Assembly (NCBI GenBank): GCA_012861695.1 | Contig: JAAOOA010000127.1 | Span: forward strand, 22,309,267 to 22,373,266 | Reading direction: 5' to 3' | Origin: Trematomus loennbergii | Taxonomy: Eukaryota; Chordata; Actinopteri; Perciformes; Nototheniidae | Length of the DNA: 64,000 bases | Part shown: positions 24,001 to 37,078 of the stretch, piece by piece | How the letters are laid out: each line of letters opens with the position of its first letter | Position numbering within the stretch: position 1 is the first letter of the stretch | Program-made: the position numbers and the translations under genes | The notes under the pieces: model-generated | Seen by the model: only the letters and a program-made list of their open reading frames with translations | What the model was told of the DNA's origin: nothing | Database searches by the model: none

Positions 24001-26024
24001 GGCTGTCAACTCCACATGCTCCGTAGTATGTCGGTCACGTTGTCTAACGTCTAGAATCAGTGAAACATCAGGTAAATAAAGTTTAAATCACAATTTGAGA
24101 AAGTGCAGTCTGTGTTAATGGGCAACTCCACAGCAGGAAATAGCCGTATAGCTCCAGTCACATCGGCATGTTTTGGGGAGATAAAGATATAAAAACTGAT
24201 TTCATGCGGAGTGTTATCCGTGTAGCTCACAATCCCAACGCTTTGAAGTCAAATTATAAGTGTGTCTGTTTGGGGTGGAAACGAGAGACAGATTAGAGAA
24301 CAGAAAACATGCTTTGAAAGAGCATTCAACCCCCCCTCTCATCCACCTCTTTAAATCTTTTGAGACTATATAAAGCCCTGCAAAGTATCTTCCCTTTTGT
24401 CCAACTATAGGATGTGGGTTGGATTTAAACTCTGCATTTTAGGGTTTGCTTTTCACTCGCTCCTTTGTTTTAGTGTCCGTTGAGTGAAAGTACATGTTTA
24501 CTGTGGTCATTGCTTTTTAACAGTCCTTGAAAGAGTCTGTTTGTGAGAGATTGACCCACAACAGGAGCCCACTATTGATCAGGTGTTTGCCTAAAGAAAG
24601 TAGGGATGAAGGAGGAAGAGATGAGGAGTGTAAGGGGTCAGGATGGGGTGAGGGAGAAGGGGAAGAGCCAGGGCACCAGGACGTGCTCTCCCCCTCAGCA
24701 GGATGCAGCCTCGTCTGAAATATGGCTCTTTTCTTTTGATCAGGGAAACAATGCACCTGCTGGAGGCCTGAGGATATGTCCTCTCCCCATGTGTCCTTTC
24801 CCATGTCTCCAAGGTATCCCTGACCTGTACCCATGTGAATAAGGTTTCTGGTTTCCTATTATCACTATATCAATGACTTTACTTGGAAAAAAAACAAAAC
24901 AAAAGCTAAAAAGCGGCTTGTCGCCTCTTGCCTTCTCAGGGGATTGTGGGATGTTTTATCCAGTCTAGCATCACAATTCAGCCAGAGTGAGCGCTATTTC
25001 TGCTCCAAACAAAAGTACCCACATTTGTATCACTTGCTCAGCTTTGATTCAACAGAAATGGAACTTTGGGTATGAATTTCGAGTAGAAGTAGAGCATCAG
25101 CAGTAGTGGCAGGGCCACGTCCTTGGCAGCCTATTGAATTAATTCCTTCCAAATGGCTGGTTTAAAGGAATGCAGGAGGTTTGAATAAAACCTACTACTG
25201 ATCTAATGCACCACTATGATGGAGGTCCATTTCTACCCATATTGTCTCGTGAAACCATCCCTTTGACTCCTATTGTGTGGAATTAAAGCATAATAGAGTA
25301 GGTGGCCACAGAGAAAACACCCCCAGGGCAGCTCGTCATAGCTCTTCAGTTTGATTGACATAGAACTTCTTCTTTCACATCAGACATGGTCAAATAGTAT
25401 AAAAGTGGCTCTTTTACATAACATTGGACAATTGCATGGCTAACCTCCTTCATTCACCACTGGGCCTCTGTGGATTCAAACTGGAGCAACCTCAACATAT
25501 CTGTGTTTTGTAATGCTAAAATTAGCAGAATTTGAGGCATGTGCTTGATATGGTAATAGGGCAGAACAACTCTGTAATAGCTTTCCATTTTATCATGGAT
25601 ATTTCACAGAATTGGCTTTAAGTTAGACTGACCTTTGTTGTTTTAGTTTGAAATGTAACATATCAAATGTGACATGTGCAACACTTGATATCAATGCATT
25701 GAGATTGAGTACTTTTTCTGGATTACAAATGAATATCATTTGGCATGAGGGTTCATTCAAGGTTGTTGTGGATACAATAATACAATCAAATCTCTTTAGC
25801 TGCTTTATGTATTGTCTGCTTTCTCCTGAGATGATTTTACTTTTAATGGATAATTGAATACAATGTTGATCATTGTAAATTAAAACTGACAGGGATAATA
25901 ATGCACATTATCAAGCAAGCAAGTAACTAATTACATTTGTAAATCACTTTGTTTGAAGTAAAAAGTTAAACATTTATTTTCGTTGTTTTACCAAATCCAA
26001 GTCAGATTTAATGCTCATATTTAC

Positions 26025-26294
26025 TTAAAGGGACAGTATGAAATATTGCCTAGCATGTGGCGTTGCAGTTGCACATTGCTACTTTGAGCTTCTGGCGTTG
26101 CAACATAGCAGACTCTGGGTGAACGCTCTCTATGTAGATATTATGGGCATATGCTAAACTAATGAAACACAGCAAGTTGAACGTTGAAAAACACATATTT
26201 TTAAATTAATTAATTAATTAAACATAATGATGGATAATTGGATACATTTCTGCTAATAGATCCCCCTAAATGCAAAAAACTGTGCCTTTTTTAA
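26025..26294. mobile_element. TTAAAGG-end miniature element, family B
   Basis: The left end is TTAAAGGGACAGTATG and the right end is CTGTGCCTTTTTTAA, an imperfect inverted repeat. Near the right end is 'aatagatccccctaaatgc', a phrase I know from a common fish miniature element. It contains an ATTA microsatellite near 26205-26222. There is no transposase. Confidence 0.6.
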
Positions 26295-28744
26295 CTGATT
26301 TAAATGTATATGAGACATTTAAATAACAGCTCTAGCTGTAACTTAATCTGACACGCAATCTTTTCACAAGCTACTTGATCCAAATACTGAAGTTCGTGTT
26401 TCATGTTATGTTATTTAAAAGTTTAACAGAGAGAATTAAACATTCTCTGTAAATTCATGCAGACGTAACCTGCTACGGATTAGATTTATAACTGGATTCG
26501 TTCCAATGAAAGAAACACTTGGGATTGTACATTGTTGTAACTGAGTATATGTTCTCTCCACCAACTACAACATCCCAACCACCCAAATTTCATGTATTTC
26601 TGAACCGATCAGAAACATTTAAGTGGGAAATTTGCTCAGCGTTAAACATGGATCCCATATGATTACCTTATTCTGACCACATCAATTAAAGTGTGAGGAT
26701 TAAACACAAGATAACATCTGAATAATCCTCATGAAGCCTCTGTTATGGTACTATGGAGAAATACTAACCAAAACACAACACAGAATAGTGCTTTTTGCCA
26801 GATGATATATAGTCTCAGTAGATGTGGAATAAATGAACACTTTTGTGACACTCAGATGTGTTCACAGACTCACAGTCGCAGCTCTCAGCTGTGCCGAGTG
26901 CAGCTCTAAATGTTTAATGGAGAGTTAACGAATAAGGGGCATCTTCTGTCTCCGTCTGCATAGTATCTCATTCCCACCTGGCCAAGCTCCAGTGCTCACT
27001 GCAGCATTCTGACCCACAACGCTGCTGCATTGAGACCGGATACAAAGCCTCATTGGAGACTTTTTAGCTCCACTGAAGTTATGCAGTATATTGACTTGTT
27101 TTTGCAGCATAGGCTTCTGTTCTAAAAGTTGGAAAGGTTATAAAGTTCCTACTTCACTTGGCTCTTGTGCACCTTATTTTATGTCCTGGTCGCCTCTTTC
27201 CAACCTCGGTGTCAAGAGTAGTATGCAGGTCGTCTGACCACCACCCACCGGCCTGTGTCACGGTCACAGCCTCGGCATTGGGGCGAAGTGCAGGCTGTCC
27301 TTCAATGGCTCTTTCACTGCTGCCTGGTGACAATGCATTTTTTCCATGCCATAAAGCAGATGCTGTATTATAACCGCACAATGCTGGGCCATCTGAAACT
27401 GTTTACCATGTGAAAGGCACACCGGGATCAGGATGCCTGCCACTGTGTGGGGCTTTTTGACTTGCCACTCTATAATGAGTACGCACTGGAAGGAAAAGGA
27501 GCAGGCAGCTTTAACTGGCATTGTGGTCACTGCATAGAGAGAGGAAATGCGGCATAAAGTGCTGATCCAGGCTATTCTTCCAAGGCCGGGACTGCTTATA
27601 CTTACTAGAATACAGAGATTACTGTGACATCAAATGAGCTTGTCAGCAGTTAAACCCACAACAGATAAAGAGGCCGGAAACCTGAAGTTTCAGTGTTTGG
27701 CCACCTAAAAAAAAAGAATATCTTCCAAATGATTTAGTGCTAAATAAATATTGTTGGTGCATCTTTCATCACTGACCTGAGTTCTGCAGGAGGTTAATGC
27801 AGCTGCGGCAGGTGTCCTCTGGATCAGGACACTGATCTTTTAAGACCTCTTTCACTGAAAGTCAACAAATCAAGAACTAAGAAGTGAAGTGAAAACAGCT
27901 TGACTACAGAGGCTTAACCAACTGCAAAGAAAATCCCTGCAGTTAAATGTTTAGCCTCCCTTGTGTGACTAGTACCTGTCTTCTCTTGTCTTGCTGTTTG
28001 TTGTCGGGGAGTTGAAGAGGCCACCCTTGATCCGACTTGTCTGCCCTCAGGCCTGGATTTAGTTCCCTACCAAACCACCTGCTAAAAACAACAAAAACAG
28101 TGTTGAACCAGCATTGCAGTTGGACTTACTGGTAGTCTGTCAGCAAGGCTCTTAGTCACTAATTGAGCACTCAAGCAGAGAGGGACCTTGAAAGGCCCGA
28201 GGTATCCGACAGGCTGCCCGGTCACTCAGACTGGTCCCCGCCCAAGACGGGATTTCAGGCCCTAGAAGGTCCTACTGGAGACAGGCCGCACTCAGACGTC
28301 CTCCTGAAGCTAAGGTCCCCTTGGCCCCCCAGCACCTCTCACAGGGCTTATCCTCCTTGGAAAGAGCTCTCCAAGGTCTCTAGTCCTAAACTGGCCATCA
28401 GTCATGTCAAGGACACACATCTATCATGTCAAGAGCCTTGAGAAATAAGAGCAGCACTGCACACATAAAAGCCCAGACGGGACACGTTTAAGTACATTAA
28501 CCCAACCCTGGTCCCTCCTCAGAAGACAGATGTCACTATGAGAAATAAGGAAGTGACTGTGGGAATATAAACCAATTGTATGATTAGATTTCTTCCTGTG
28601 GGGCAGGTTGATCGCACAGCAGTTGGATAAATGTGCTGCTGCCTCCAAAAATAATTTCAGCATAGCTTTCCGTCGGGCCTTTTCAGTAAAGACTATATAT
28701 TGAAAATGTTTACCAAAGTAGTGACAGAATGATAATGTATTACA

Positions 28745-28960
28745 GTTGATTGGTTGGTTGGTCCACCACCTTGGTCCAGGCTGAAATATCTCAAAAACGA
28801 TTGGATGCATTGCCATGGAGGTTTTAACACATCTATGGTCTGGAGACATCTATGGTTTCCACATGATAAAGCCATTTCACTTTGGTGATCATTTGACATT
28901 TAACTCAATCTCCATCATGAGATTCACATTGTCATTTTGAGTAATATACAATATATTCCC
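28745..28960. repeat. Old interspersed repeat (TTGGTCCAGGCTGAAATATC)
   Basis: Contains 'ttggtccaggctgaaatatc' followed by 'attggatgcattgccatgga'. The first phrase recurs at 33638-33660 with one difference. This is the upstream portion of the same old family seen at 2137 and 53995. It is heavily diverged and noncoding. Confidence 0.65.
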
Positions 28961-31900
28961 ACATCTACTGGATAATGTGCCATGAAATTGGGTACAAAGA
29001 TTTATATTTCCTGCCAGTTTAAATGTTACAACTTTAGTGACGCTTTTACATTTCTTTATATATTTGTTAAAAATACAGTATGTGATTAGTTGCGTTTTAT
29101 CCCGTGTCTCTGTACATTTAAAGCAGTAAGCAGGCCATTGTGTCGCAGTGCCTCCCATTCACTTCAATGTGCTAAACTGCATCTTTGAGAGCATTTTTTG
29201 AATACCATTCACAATTTTCCTGCCCAATCTGTCCATAAAGGGCATCTGCTGTGGATAAATACGTTTGGAGACACTTTTGAGGATGCTTCCAAAACATCAA
29301 GCTCGCGAAAAATTCCATAACTTTTCTTGTCATTCAGCTGTCTATGCTGTTATCGAAGTTATTTCAGCGCTGAGCATCTGTCCCATTTCACTGTATCATT
29401 TCCCAGAAGAGTACAAGGTGTCTTGCAATGTTAGTTTTGCTTATCAAGAATGATGCAGAGGGAAAACAGACCTCAGAGACTAACACACACACACAAGCTG
29501 GTTTCACCGTGGTTGTGAATAACTCGGCTTGCAGCACAGATACTAAACAAAATCATATCACTGAGAAAACTTGGTCCCGAGTGCTTGTAAATGACAAGGA
29601 TGTTGTTTCAAGCAAATCAAGTGGAGGCATTTTTTATTTGCAGCTTCTTCCTATCTTTGGAGCCAGTTTCTCTGACATGGCGCATTCAGGCAGAGATTTG
29701 TCTGTCAGCTTCGTTTTGTTATTAATTTATTCACTTAAGCAGTGGCAGCCGCATTCAAAGACAATGGTGCTCAAGCTCTGCGTTGAATTAGCCTCAATAA
29801 TTATGCAGATTTGGGGAAAGAAAAGCCCAATTGTTACACACAATTCCTTCCCCCTCCTGTGCTTGACATTCAAGGGAATAAATTACTAGACTCAAGAAAA
29901 TGTTCAAACTTCCCCCTTAAGAATCCACTGCATTATTTGTGTAAGATGATTTAGATTGTACCCTCCAAGATCAGCCAGTATGTTTGCATTACTGATCATT
30001 TTCACATAGTCTTCAGTCTAATGGAAACCGTGTGTCCATAATGAGTGCATTATCTCATGTCTGTAGTGCCGGAGATCCATTTTTGCAAAAAATTTAAAGG
30101 AATCCACTTTAAGTATTTCCAATAACAACCTGGTTCACAGTGCTAATGGGTCATATGATCAATACATGAGTCCTTCCACTGTAAATACCAAAGTTGAAGC
30201 ATTAGAATCCATTAAGTGTTCGCTTGAATCCAGGCGCCATTTGAGCGGCAATCTGATATTTATGGATGATATACATTATATATTTTGAGCTGAGATCATA
30301 TCACTAATGTATGCTCATCATGACATTTCATTCAGTTAAAAATCCTTATATTTTAGATGTACAAACATTAAAAAAAATGCGCTTTTAGGCGTCAAATGTA
30401 CAGAATACCTTAAGGCATTGACAACATTCAATATTTCACATCATTGACATTGCAGCAAATCTGCTCCCATACGACTTACCATCCATCCTAAATGTCAACG
30501 GTTTTGGTTTCTCCATATATCATCGCCACACTTTTTATTTACACAGCAAACGGAGATTCTCCTGCCATACGTATGTTGACCTTTCATTAGTAAAAATACC
30601 TCACCAGCCCAGTGTCGTTAAGCAAATGGTGTACTAATCGCTGACTGATTTGTTTACCCTGAATAAATAAAGTCAGCCTACTGTCTTCCATACCAAATGA
30701 GCGTTTTGAAGCTGCACATATCTTCCAGCAAACCTTGGCATGGCTCCCATCCTATGTACCACCATTTTGGTGCACATGTGTCCTTCGTAAACTACTGCCT
30801 GATACTTTAAGTTCGTTAATCAATTTGTTGATCAGCTGAAAGTGAATTGGCAATTATTTTGGATATCATTTAGTTATTTATCAAGAAAAAACGCCAAACA
30901 TTTGCTTTTCTCAGCACCTCAAGTGTCAGAATTTGCTTCCTTACCCTGTTTTAAAAATGTGTAAATTTTTTCTTGGATGTTGGATTGTAAGCTGAACACA
31001 AGAAGCAATTTGAAAACATAAATGTTGTCCCTGATAGTTAACTAAAATAGTTGTTAGTATTCCTAAAACTCAAAGAGATTATATGCAAAACTCAGCCGAA
31101 GTGCAGGAAGATGCTTCAGTGACGACACCATTCATTCACAGTTGAGATATAATAAGGTATTGGACAAATGGAAAAACAACAGACCAAAACAACAATATTA
31201 GGGCAGCTGTAATTCTGCCGGATGCACAACACAGCCAGGCAGATGAAAGCGTCTCCAGCAGTGTGTTTGGTACTCGGCCTGTCTCCGATGAAATTTAATG
31301 ACGGGTCTGGAGAATAGGAAGCCCAGGGATGTTGTTTTTATTCAGGTGTTTCCAAGAATAGGACAGCTTGCTTCCAAAAAAGCCTCCTCCTTGTCTGTGT
31401 TTACACTGCTCATAATTGGCTTAATTTCGGAGGTAATTTGTGCAGTTATGACGCAGGATCAGTCAGTGGGTCACGTGTTAGCCTCTAACCACAGTTATCC
31501 CTTGCTTCCCTCAGTTTAATTGTGCATTTGTGACCACTGCCGCCTCTAAATGCTATCGGTTACTCAAAGACAACCAGCGTCGAGTTTGTGTGTGTGTGTT
31601 TTTGTGTTTGTGCGTTTTGGGATATGTGAGGGTGAATTATTGATGCAGTGTAAATCCAATCTGCCTCATGGCAGGTGCGCTGTTTGTGTGTGTGTATATG
31701 TATGTGTGTGAGATGTTGGAGAGGAGGAAGGAGCAGTGCTGTAATTAAAAGGCAGCACAGTCTGCAGTCCTGCCCACACAGATTCAGCAACATGCACACA
31801 GGCAATAAGCTCAGTGTAGTTTGCATGACCACCAGTGTTCATACACACACTGATGCTACAGATATCTTCCCTCCCTTCTCCTCCCTTCATCCTCTGATGA

Positions 31901-33354
31901 GCCGTACAGTTGGCTTCTCTTTCCTTACTCTCTGTCTCCCACTCTCTTTATACTCCTTCCTCTCTCCCACAAACTCCACAATGTGCCACACTGGAGCTGC
32001 AGCAGTCTGTTATTGTGCTGCATGCAGACAAGCCACGAAGAGCCGACCAATGATATCATCCCATTGTCTCTGCGCTGTCACCTGCATCAGAGAGCATGGA
32101 GTCCGGGAAGGAGGTGGAAGGAGAAGGGAGTGGGAGAAAAGAGACTGAGGACGAGGAGTCCTGAGAGATGGTCAGCAGCTGAGTGGTCTTCCTCCAGTGG
32201 GCCAGTTAGAAACTGCAAAGACAGTCCTTTGGGGAAAACAACAGAGACGGCCAAGGCAAAATAATATGGAACACGGGCCTGTATATATATTTTTATTTGT
32301 AACGTACTATAGACTAGAGATGCCCCAGAATGTTTTCAACTATTTAATTATTGAGATTATTGGTTGAATTTATTGAGGGGACAAAGTCTACCTTTTGACA
32401 CTTTATAGACCAAATGATTATTCACTTTATTGAGAAAATAATTGACAGATTAGTTCACAGTTAGAACAACAGTTAGTGGCGGCCTAATTAGAGACAGGCA
32501 CTTTTTACATCCCATCAATGCCTTTTGTGCCAGCCTGTGTTTGCTTGTTCAGGTCATTTACCCGGCTGTTATTTGAGAATTGACAGTGCACACACACAGA
32601 TACACACTCACAGGGGGGATTCATGTTTCAGTCAGGTACTTGTATGACAAACAGACACACATCTTCACTCTTGCGGGTCTACAAAGACAAACATTTGCGG
32701 ACTCATGTTGCAGAAACATACACACTCATCTCCCTTCCCTCTAACAGTCTCATATATATTGTTCATTCCTCAAACATAGCAGCTAACTAGCCGACACGTC
32801 ATTGCCCTTCACTTCTGCTTCTCTCATTGTTCCTGCCTTTGGCATACCTTCTTTCTGTCCTATATTTCACGCTGTCTCCCTACCTCTGCATTTCTTTCGC
32901 AGCACCTGCAGCAACAAAGTGTGTCTGTGTATTTGTGTGTGTGTGTGAATCAGTCTGCTGTGGACAGGCTGATTAAACCCTACAGCGCTGTCTCCTTCAC
33001 CACTGGCTCAGCACAGCTCTGCATAATGCCACGTCACTGACACTCCCACACTGCCAGCTGTCTGCGGTTATCTATTTTTATAGGAATATCTGTCAACTGT
33101 ATTTGTGCTAAAGGAGGGAACATACGTTAATTGTACCCTTGCTTTGTTTAAATTGAACGCAATAGGGATTTCAAATCAGACCAGGGGTAGGTGAAAGATA
33201 GGATTTTAAGTGTTGGTCTCATTAATAAGCAAAATATTTTGTAGGCCAAACGTATCCGTTGTCTGTGATGCAGGTGCTTCAAAGTTTCACCATTGCTTTG
33301 TCTTTCCACCTGTTTTTCTCAGCAGTTCCATCTCATGTGGTTATGTATTATTAA

Positions 33355-33435
33355 AAGGTATTACAAAATGCTTTATTTGTATAGCACTGTTCATACACCA
33401 GGTGCAGCTCAAAGTGCTTTCACAACATGGCGCAC
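33355..33435. repeat. Degraded repeat (tttgtatagcac...aaagtgcttt)
   Basis: Resembles the start of the repeat at 35969: 'tttatttgtatagcactgtt' and 'ctcaaagtgctttcaca' match 'tttattattacagcaccttt' and 'cccaaagtgctttacaca'. It is short and diverged. Confidence 0.45.
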
Positions 33436-33604
33436 ATCACAAATTAAGTCTTGCGGTGAAGATCATAGAAAGTAAACTGTTCCCTGCTCATTCAGTACAC
33501 TGCAGGTGTATTACTGCTTTTGCCGCCAAATGCTGCATATTCAAATATCTGATGGAAACAAATTGGGGTTTCTTTTGCACTTATTGGTGGTTTTGCTTAG
33601 ATTA

Positions 33605-33960
33605 TTAGTTTCCACACTGTTGATGGTTGGTCAACCACTTTGGTCCAGACTGAAATATCTTTTCATTTATCAGAAGAATGGTCTTTAAATTGCTTGCAGA
33701 CATTTGGGAAAACCAGAGAATGAATCCCAATGACTTCGGGGATCCCCTGAATTTCTTCTAGCGCCACTATAAGGTTGACATCTGTTGTTTTATGTTAAAC
33801 ATTTTTGACAATTGTTGGATCCATTGCCATAGAATTTAAAAACATTCATGTTCCCCTCTGGGTGAATTCACTTTTTATGTCTTGTGGCATCTTCAGGTCT
33901 ATATAATAAATTCCTGACGTTCCCATCAGCCTTACTGTAGTAAAAAAATATGCTCAACTA
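33605..33960. repeat. Old interspersed repeat, longer copy
   Basis: Contains 'actttggtccagactgaaat', 'ttctagcgccactataaggt', 'attgttggatccattgccat' and 'attcatgttcccctctgggt'. It shares these phrases with 28745-28960 and in part with 53995-54215. It appears to contain two internal sub-repeats (attgg...ttgccat), a known feature of this fish repeat. Confidence 0.65.
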
Positions 33961-35800
33961 AGAAGGCAAACATTACAGTTGCAAAACATCAATGAATGCT
34001 AGTGCTTGCTGATCATGCTCTCAGCATTTACCTCAAAGCCTTGCTGTGCTTAGCTTCCTCCAGAGCGTCTTGTGTGGCTTTAGAGTCTCCGTCTTATTTT
34101 TGCACTGAATACCTGACAGCTTGCTATGTCACTTCTGTAGGCCTGTGTTTGTGTTTGTGTGCATATTATATGTGTCGTATGATCTTGGGAGGCTATGGAT
34201 GTGCTGAGGAGACAGGTGGTGTGAGAGCTTATCACACAGTGTGGGTGAGGATGGAAAGAAGGAGGGGAGAATAGGAATCTCATTCCCCTCCTGCTGCCAC
34301 AAACATGCACTTCAAAGATGACGCCAGGCTCCCTCAGCTGTTGTTATGGATTGCTAATGAAAGTAATGACAACTAAAAAAATGAATATCAGAAAGGATAG
34401 TCGAGCAGCAAACTCAAGGTCTACTTTGTCTGTAGTAAAGGGTTAATGCTTTAGCACAGCGTTACATAGAACTGATGTCCGGCGATTCGTGCGGCCTTGG
34501 CTGTTGTGCAATGCATCAGTGGGGCAGGTTGTTTATGCTTATGGCTGCAGTGTTGCCAACAGTAATGAACAGCCTGGATGACGCGCCCTGCGCAGCATCG
34601 ATCGCGCACTCTCACACAGACGGCGGATGGAAATTGGTCCTGGTGGGGAAGCAAAAGAGGCGCACACATGCCTGCACCTTCTGTGGGCACATATGGATGC
34701 AGGGATCAGCACACATGTACACACTGAGAGGGAAAGAGTGGGTGTGTGTCTGCGCGTGTGTGGGGTAGTGTGTGTTTATTGACGGCCGCGGGTGCTCGCT
34801 GGACCGAGGATGATCTTCTTATTGGTGACAGTATGGAGCATATAGAGGAAGAGGCCCCTTTCTCTCCCTCTGCTGCAGAAAGCTTTGGATCTGTTCCACC
34901 TCCCCTCACGTCCTCAGCTGGTGCTCTCTGCAGTTGGAGGCAAGCCCCACACACAGGCCGAATCAAACCAGGCTGCAGTGCTTCCTCTTCTGCTTCATTA
35001 CCACATGAATGGCTGCCATATTGCCATATATTGTATGACTATTGTTGGCAAGTCACTCAAAAGTCATTGGTTTGAACATGGTGAGCTAACAATATCCGAG
35101 GAGGAGGGGTTCCTACTTCAGTTGGTTCCAAAACAGTAATGGTGGTCTATCATTAAAGCAACATTCTGATTCATTAGGTTTTTTTTTTTCAGTTTGTTCC
35201 AATATTTTATAATTTATGGCGTGTAGTCATCAAGTACATTTTTGAAATAAGGGATCATAACCATGCTGATTATAAGACAGGTTGTAAGGAAGCAAACAAT
35301 CTAAATCAATTCATAGTTTAAACTTAAAATGAGCATGCTGAAAATACCAGTGATAATTTATTCTCTGTGCAGAAAAACTAACGAGGGAAACGGACAATAC
35401 CTAAAGAGACCTCCTGGGAACAATGCAGTCAAACAAAACAATATAGTTAACAAATGTATTTGCTTTTTTGTTCTTCTGAGATACAAGGCTCGTGACATTC
35501 ATTGGCTGGAAGGAAAACCATGGTTTACAACAATGGTTTATTTTATTTATTAACTCCATTAGTTTCTATGGTCTTTGACAGCATTGTACTCACCATACTA
35601 ATTACTGAGATCCAGGAACACAGTTAGAGAAGGTAGAGAGGGTAAACAAACTCGAGCACTCAGATAATCATACAAGTTGGTAAAAAATCCCCAGTAACTT
35701 ATTAGAAAAATATAGCGAAGGAGAACAGAAATATTATTTTTCAACTACGTGAAAAACATCCAGTTAAACTGCAATTTAGTCTTAAACTGGACCAGAGGCT

Positions 35801-35840
35801 TTCTCTTGCTACTGATGCAACCTCATCAGTAGCAAGAGAA
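35801..35840. repeat. Perfect 17-bp inverted repeat with 6-nt loop
   Basis: TTCTCTTGCTACTGATG (35801-35817), loop CAACCT, then CATCAGTAGCAAGAGAA (35824-35840), the exact reverse complement. Pairing does not extend beyond these limits. The origin is unknown: it could be a fold-back remnant of a transposon or a structured RNA element in the intron. Confidence 0.9.
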
Positions 35841-35968
35841 CATGGAATTGGCTCCTATTAACCCAATGACCGGCTAAATGAATGAAGTGGGGAAAAATGG
35901 AAATGTAATCTGAACAGGCTAAAAGGCAATGGAGCAAGCTACAAAATAAAACCACAGTTGTGATTGTA

Positions 35969-36745
35969 AGGCAAGGCAAGTTTATTATTACAGCACCTTT
36001 CAGCACACGGCAACCCAAAGTGCTTTACACAATGAAAAAAAGACATATAAGAATAAATACAGTGGAAGCACATTAAAAACAGGCATTTTAAAAAGCAAAG
36101 ATAATAAAATAAACACAACAGATATAAAATACATGGATAAAAGCCAAACTGCAGTTTGAATTTGAACAACTCATCCAAATGCAGCGTCAAAAAGATACGT
36201 TTTTAATCTCAATTTAAAAGTATTAAAGGTGCGGTAGGTAATTTTGGAGAAACCGGCTCGAGTGCGCTAGAATTTGAAAATACACAGCCGGAAAATATCT
36301 GCCACTTCCTTACAGAGCCCCTCCTCCAACACACACGAACGCGCACATGACCAATGAGGGCACGAGATAAGTCTGTGCACAGATGGAAGGCTGACAGGCA
36401 GGTAGGCCATCCAATTATTTTAGCCGGGCCGGCTAAAATGATTGGTCGAATTTTTTACAGTACTACGGCTTCCACAGATAGGATTTTTTTATGGATTTTT
36501 TGTCAAAGCACTTAAGATATTCATTGCTATCGGGATGTTAAGAGCATTCCATGGAATATAACAAAAAGTGTATCTCGAGCCGGTTTCTCAAACTTACCTA
36601 CCCCCCTTTAACAGTTGCAGCTGACCTGCAGGATTCAGGGAGTTTGTTCCAGATGAACGAGCATAACAACTAAAGAAATATGCTATATGCCCATTCCTAT
36701 TAGCGATGAACTTGGTGACTATATTGTTTTAAAAATTATTGGAAT
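35969..36745. repeat. Interspersed repeat interrupted by a nested element
   Basis: It begins 'aggcaaggcaagtttattat' and contains 'cccaaagtgctttacaca'. It is interrupted by a TTAA-flanked miniature element (36223-36611) and resumes with 'cagttgcagctgacctgcag' and 'agggagtttgttccagatga'. I recognise this layout from a dispersed fish repeat of uncertain class. The right limit is approximate. Confidence 0.6.
36223..36611. mobile_element. TTAA-flanked miniature element, family A copy 2 (nested)
   Basis: The left end is TTAAAGGTGCGGTAGGTAAT; the reverse of the right end is TTAAAGGGGGGTAGGTAAG. Both ends continue into 'gagaaaccggctcgag', giving an inverted repeat of roughly 40 bp, better preserved than in copy 1 at 17660. 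It sits inside an older repeat with TTAA at each junction, so excision would leave 'aaagtaTTAAcagttg'. Confidence 0.87.
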
Positions 36746-37032
36746 TGTCGCCAAAACAACAAAAATAAATAAAACGTAATTATCCCACAATGCTCTAAAT
36801 CACAGACACATAATTTATGGTTTTAACGGTTAGGGGAAAGAAAAAAAGAGACGAGTGCTGCTCTGGCTTCTGTTAAGTTGGACTATTGTGTGTTTCAAAC
36901 TGCGTCAGTGAGGGTCTTGCCGTTAAAGAGAAATACGATACACAACACTACAGGTCCTTAACCTCAGGGACGGTCTGCTGCCTGTGGTAAATCTCTCCTA
37001 TTCTACTCTTTCTTTGTTTTTCTTTTACTGCG

Positions 37033-37078
37033 TTCCTCTCTGCCTCTCTCTCTCTGCCTCTCTCTCTCTCCCTCTGTC
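37033..37078. repeat. (CT)n-rich tract
   Basis: Imperfect TCTC array broken by GCC. Pyrimidine-rich and noncoding. Confidence 0.7.

Noticed and set aside
29428..29889. Forward frame of 153 codons
   Set aside because: No recognisable motif, no plausible splice context and mixed low-complexity content; consistent with chance in a 30-kb intron.
31675..32148. Forward frame of 157 codons, Cys/Val-rich start
   Set aside because: It begins in a degenerate TG repeat and overlaps equally open reverse-strand frames. No family similarity.
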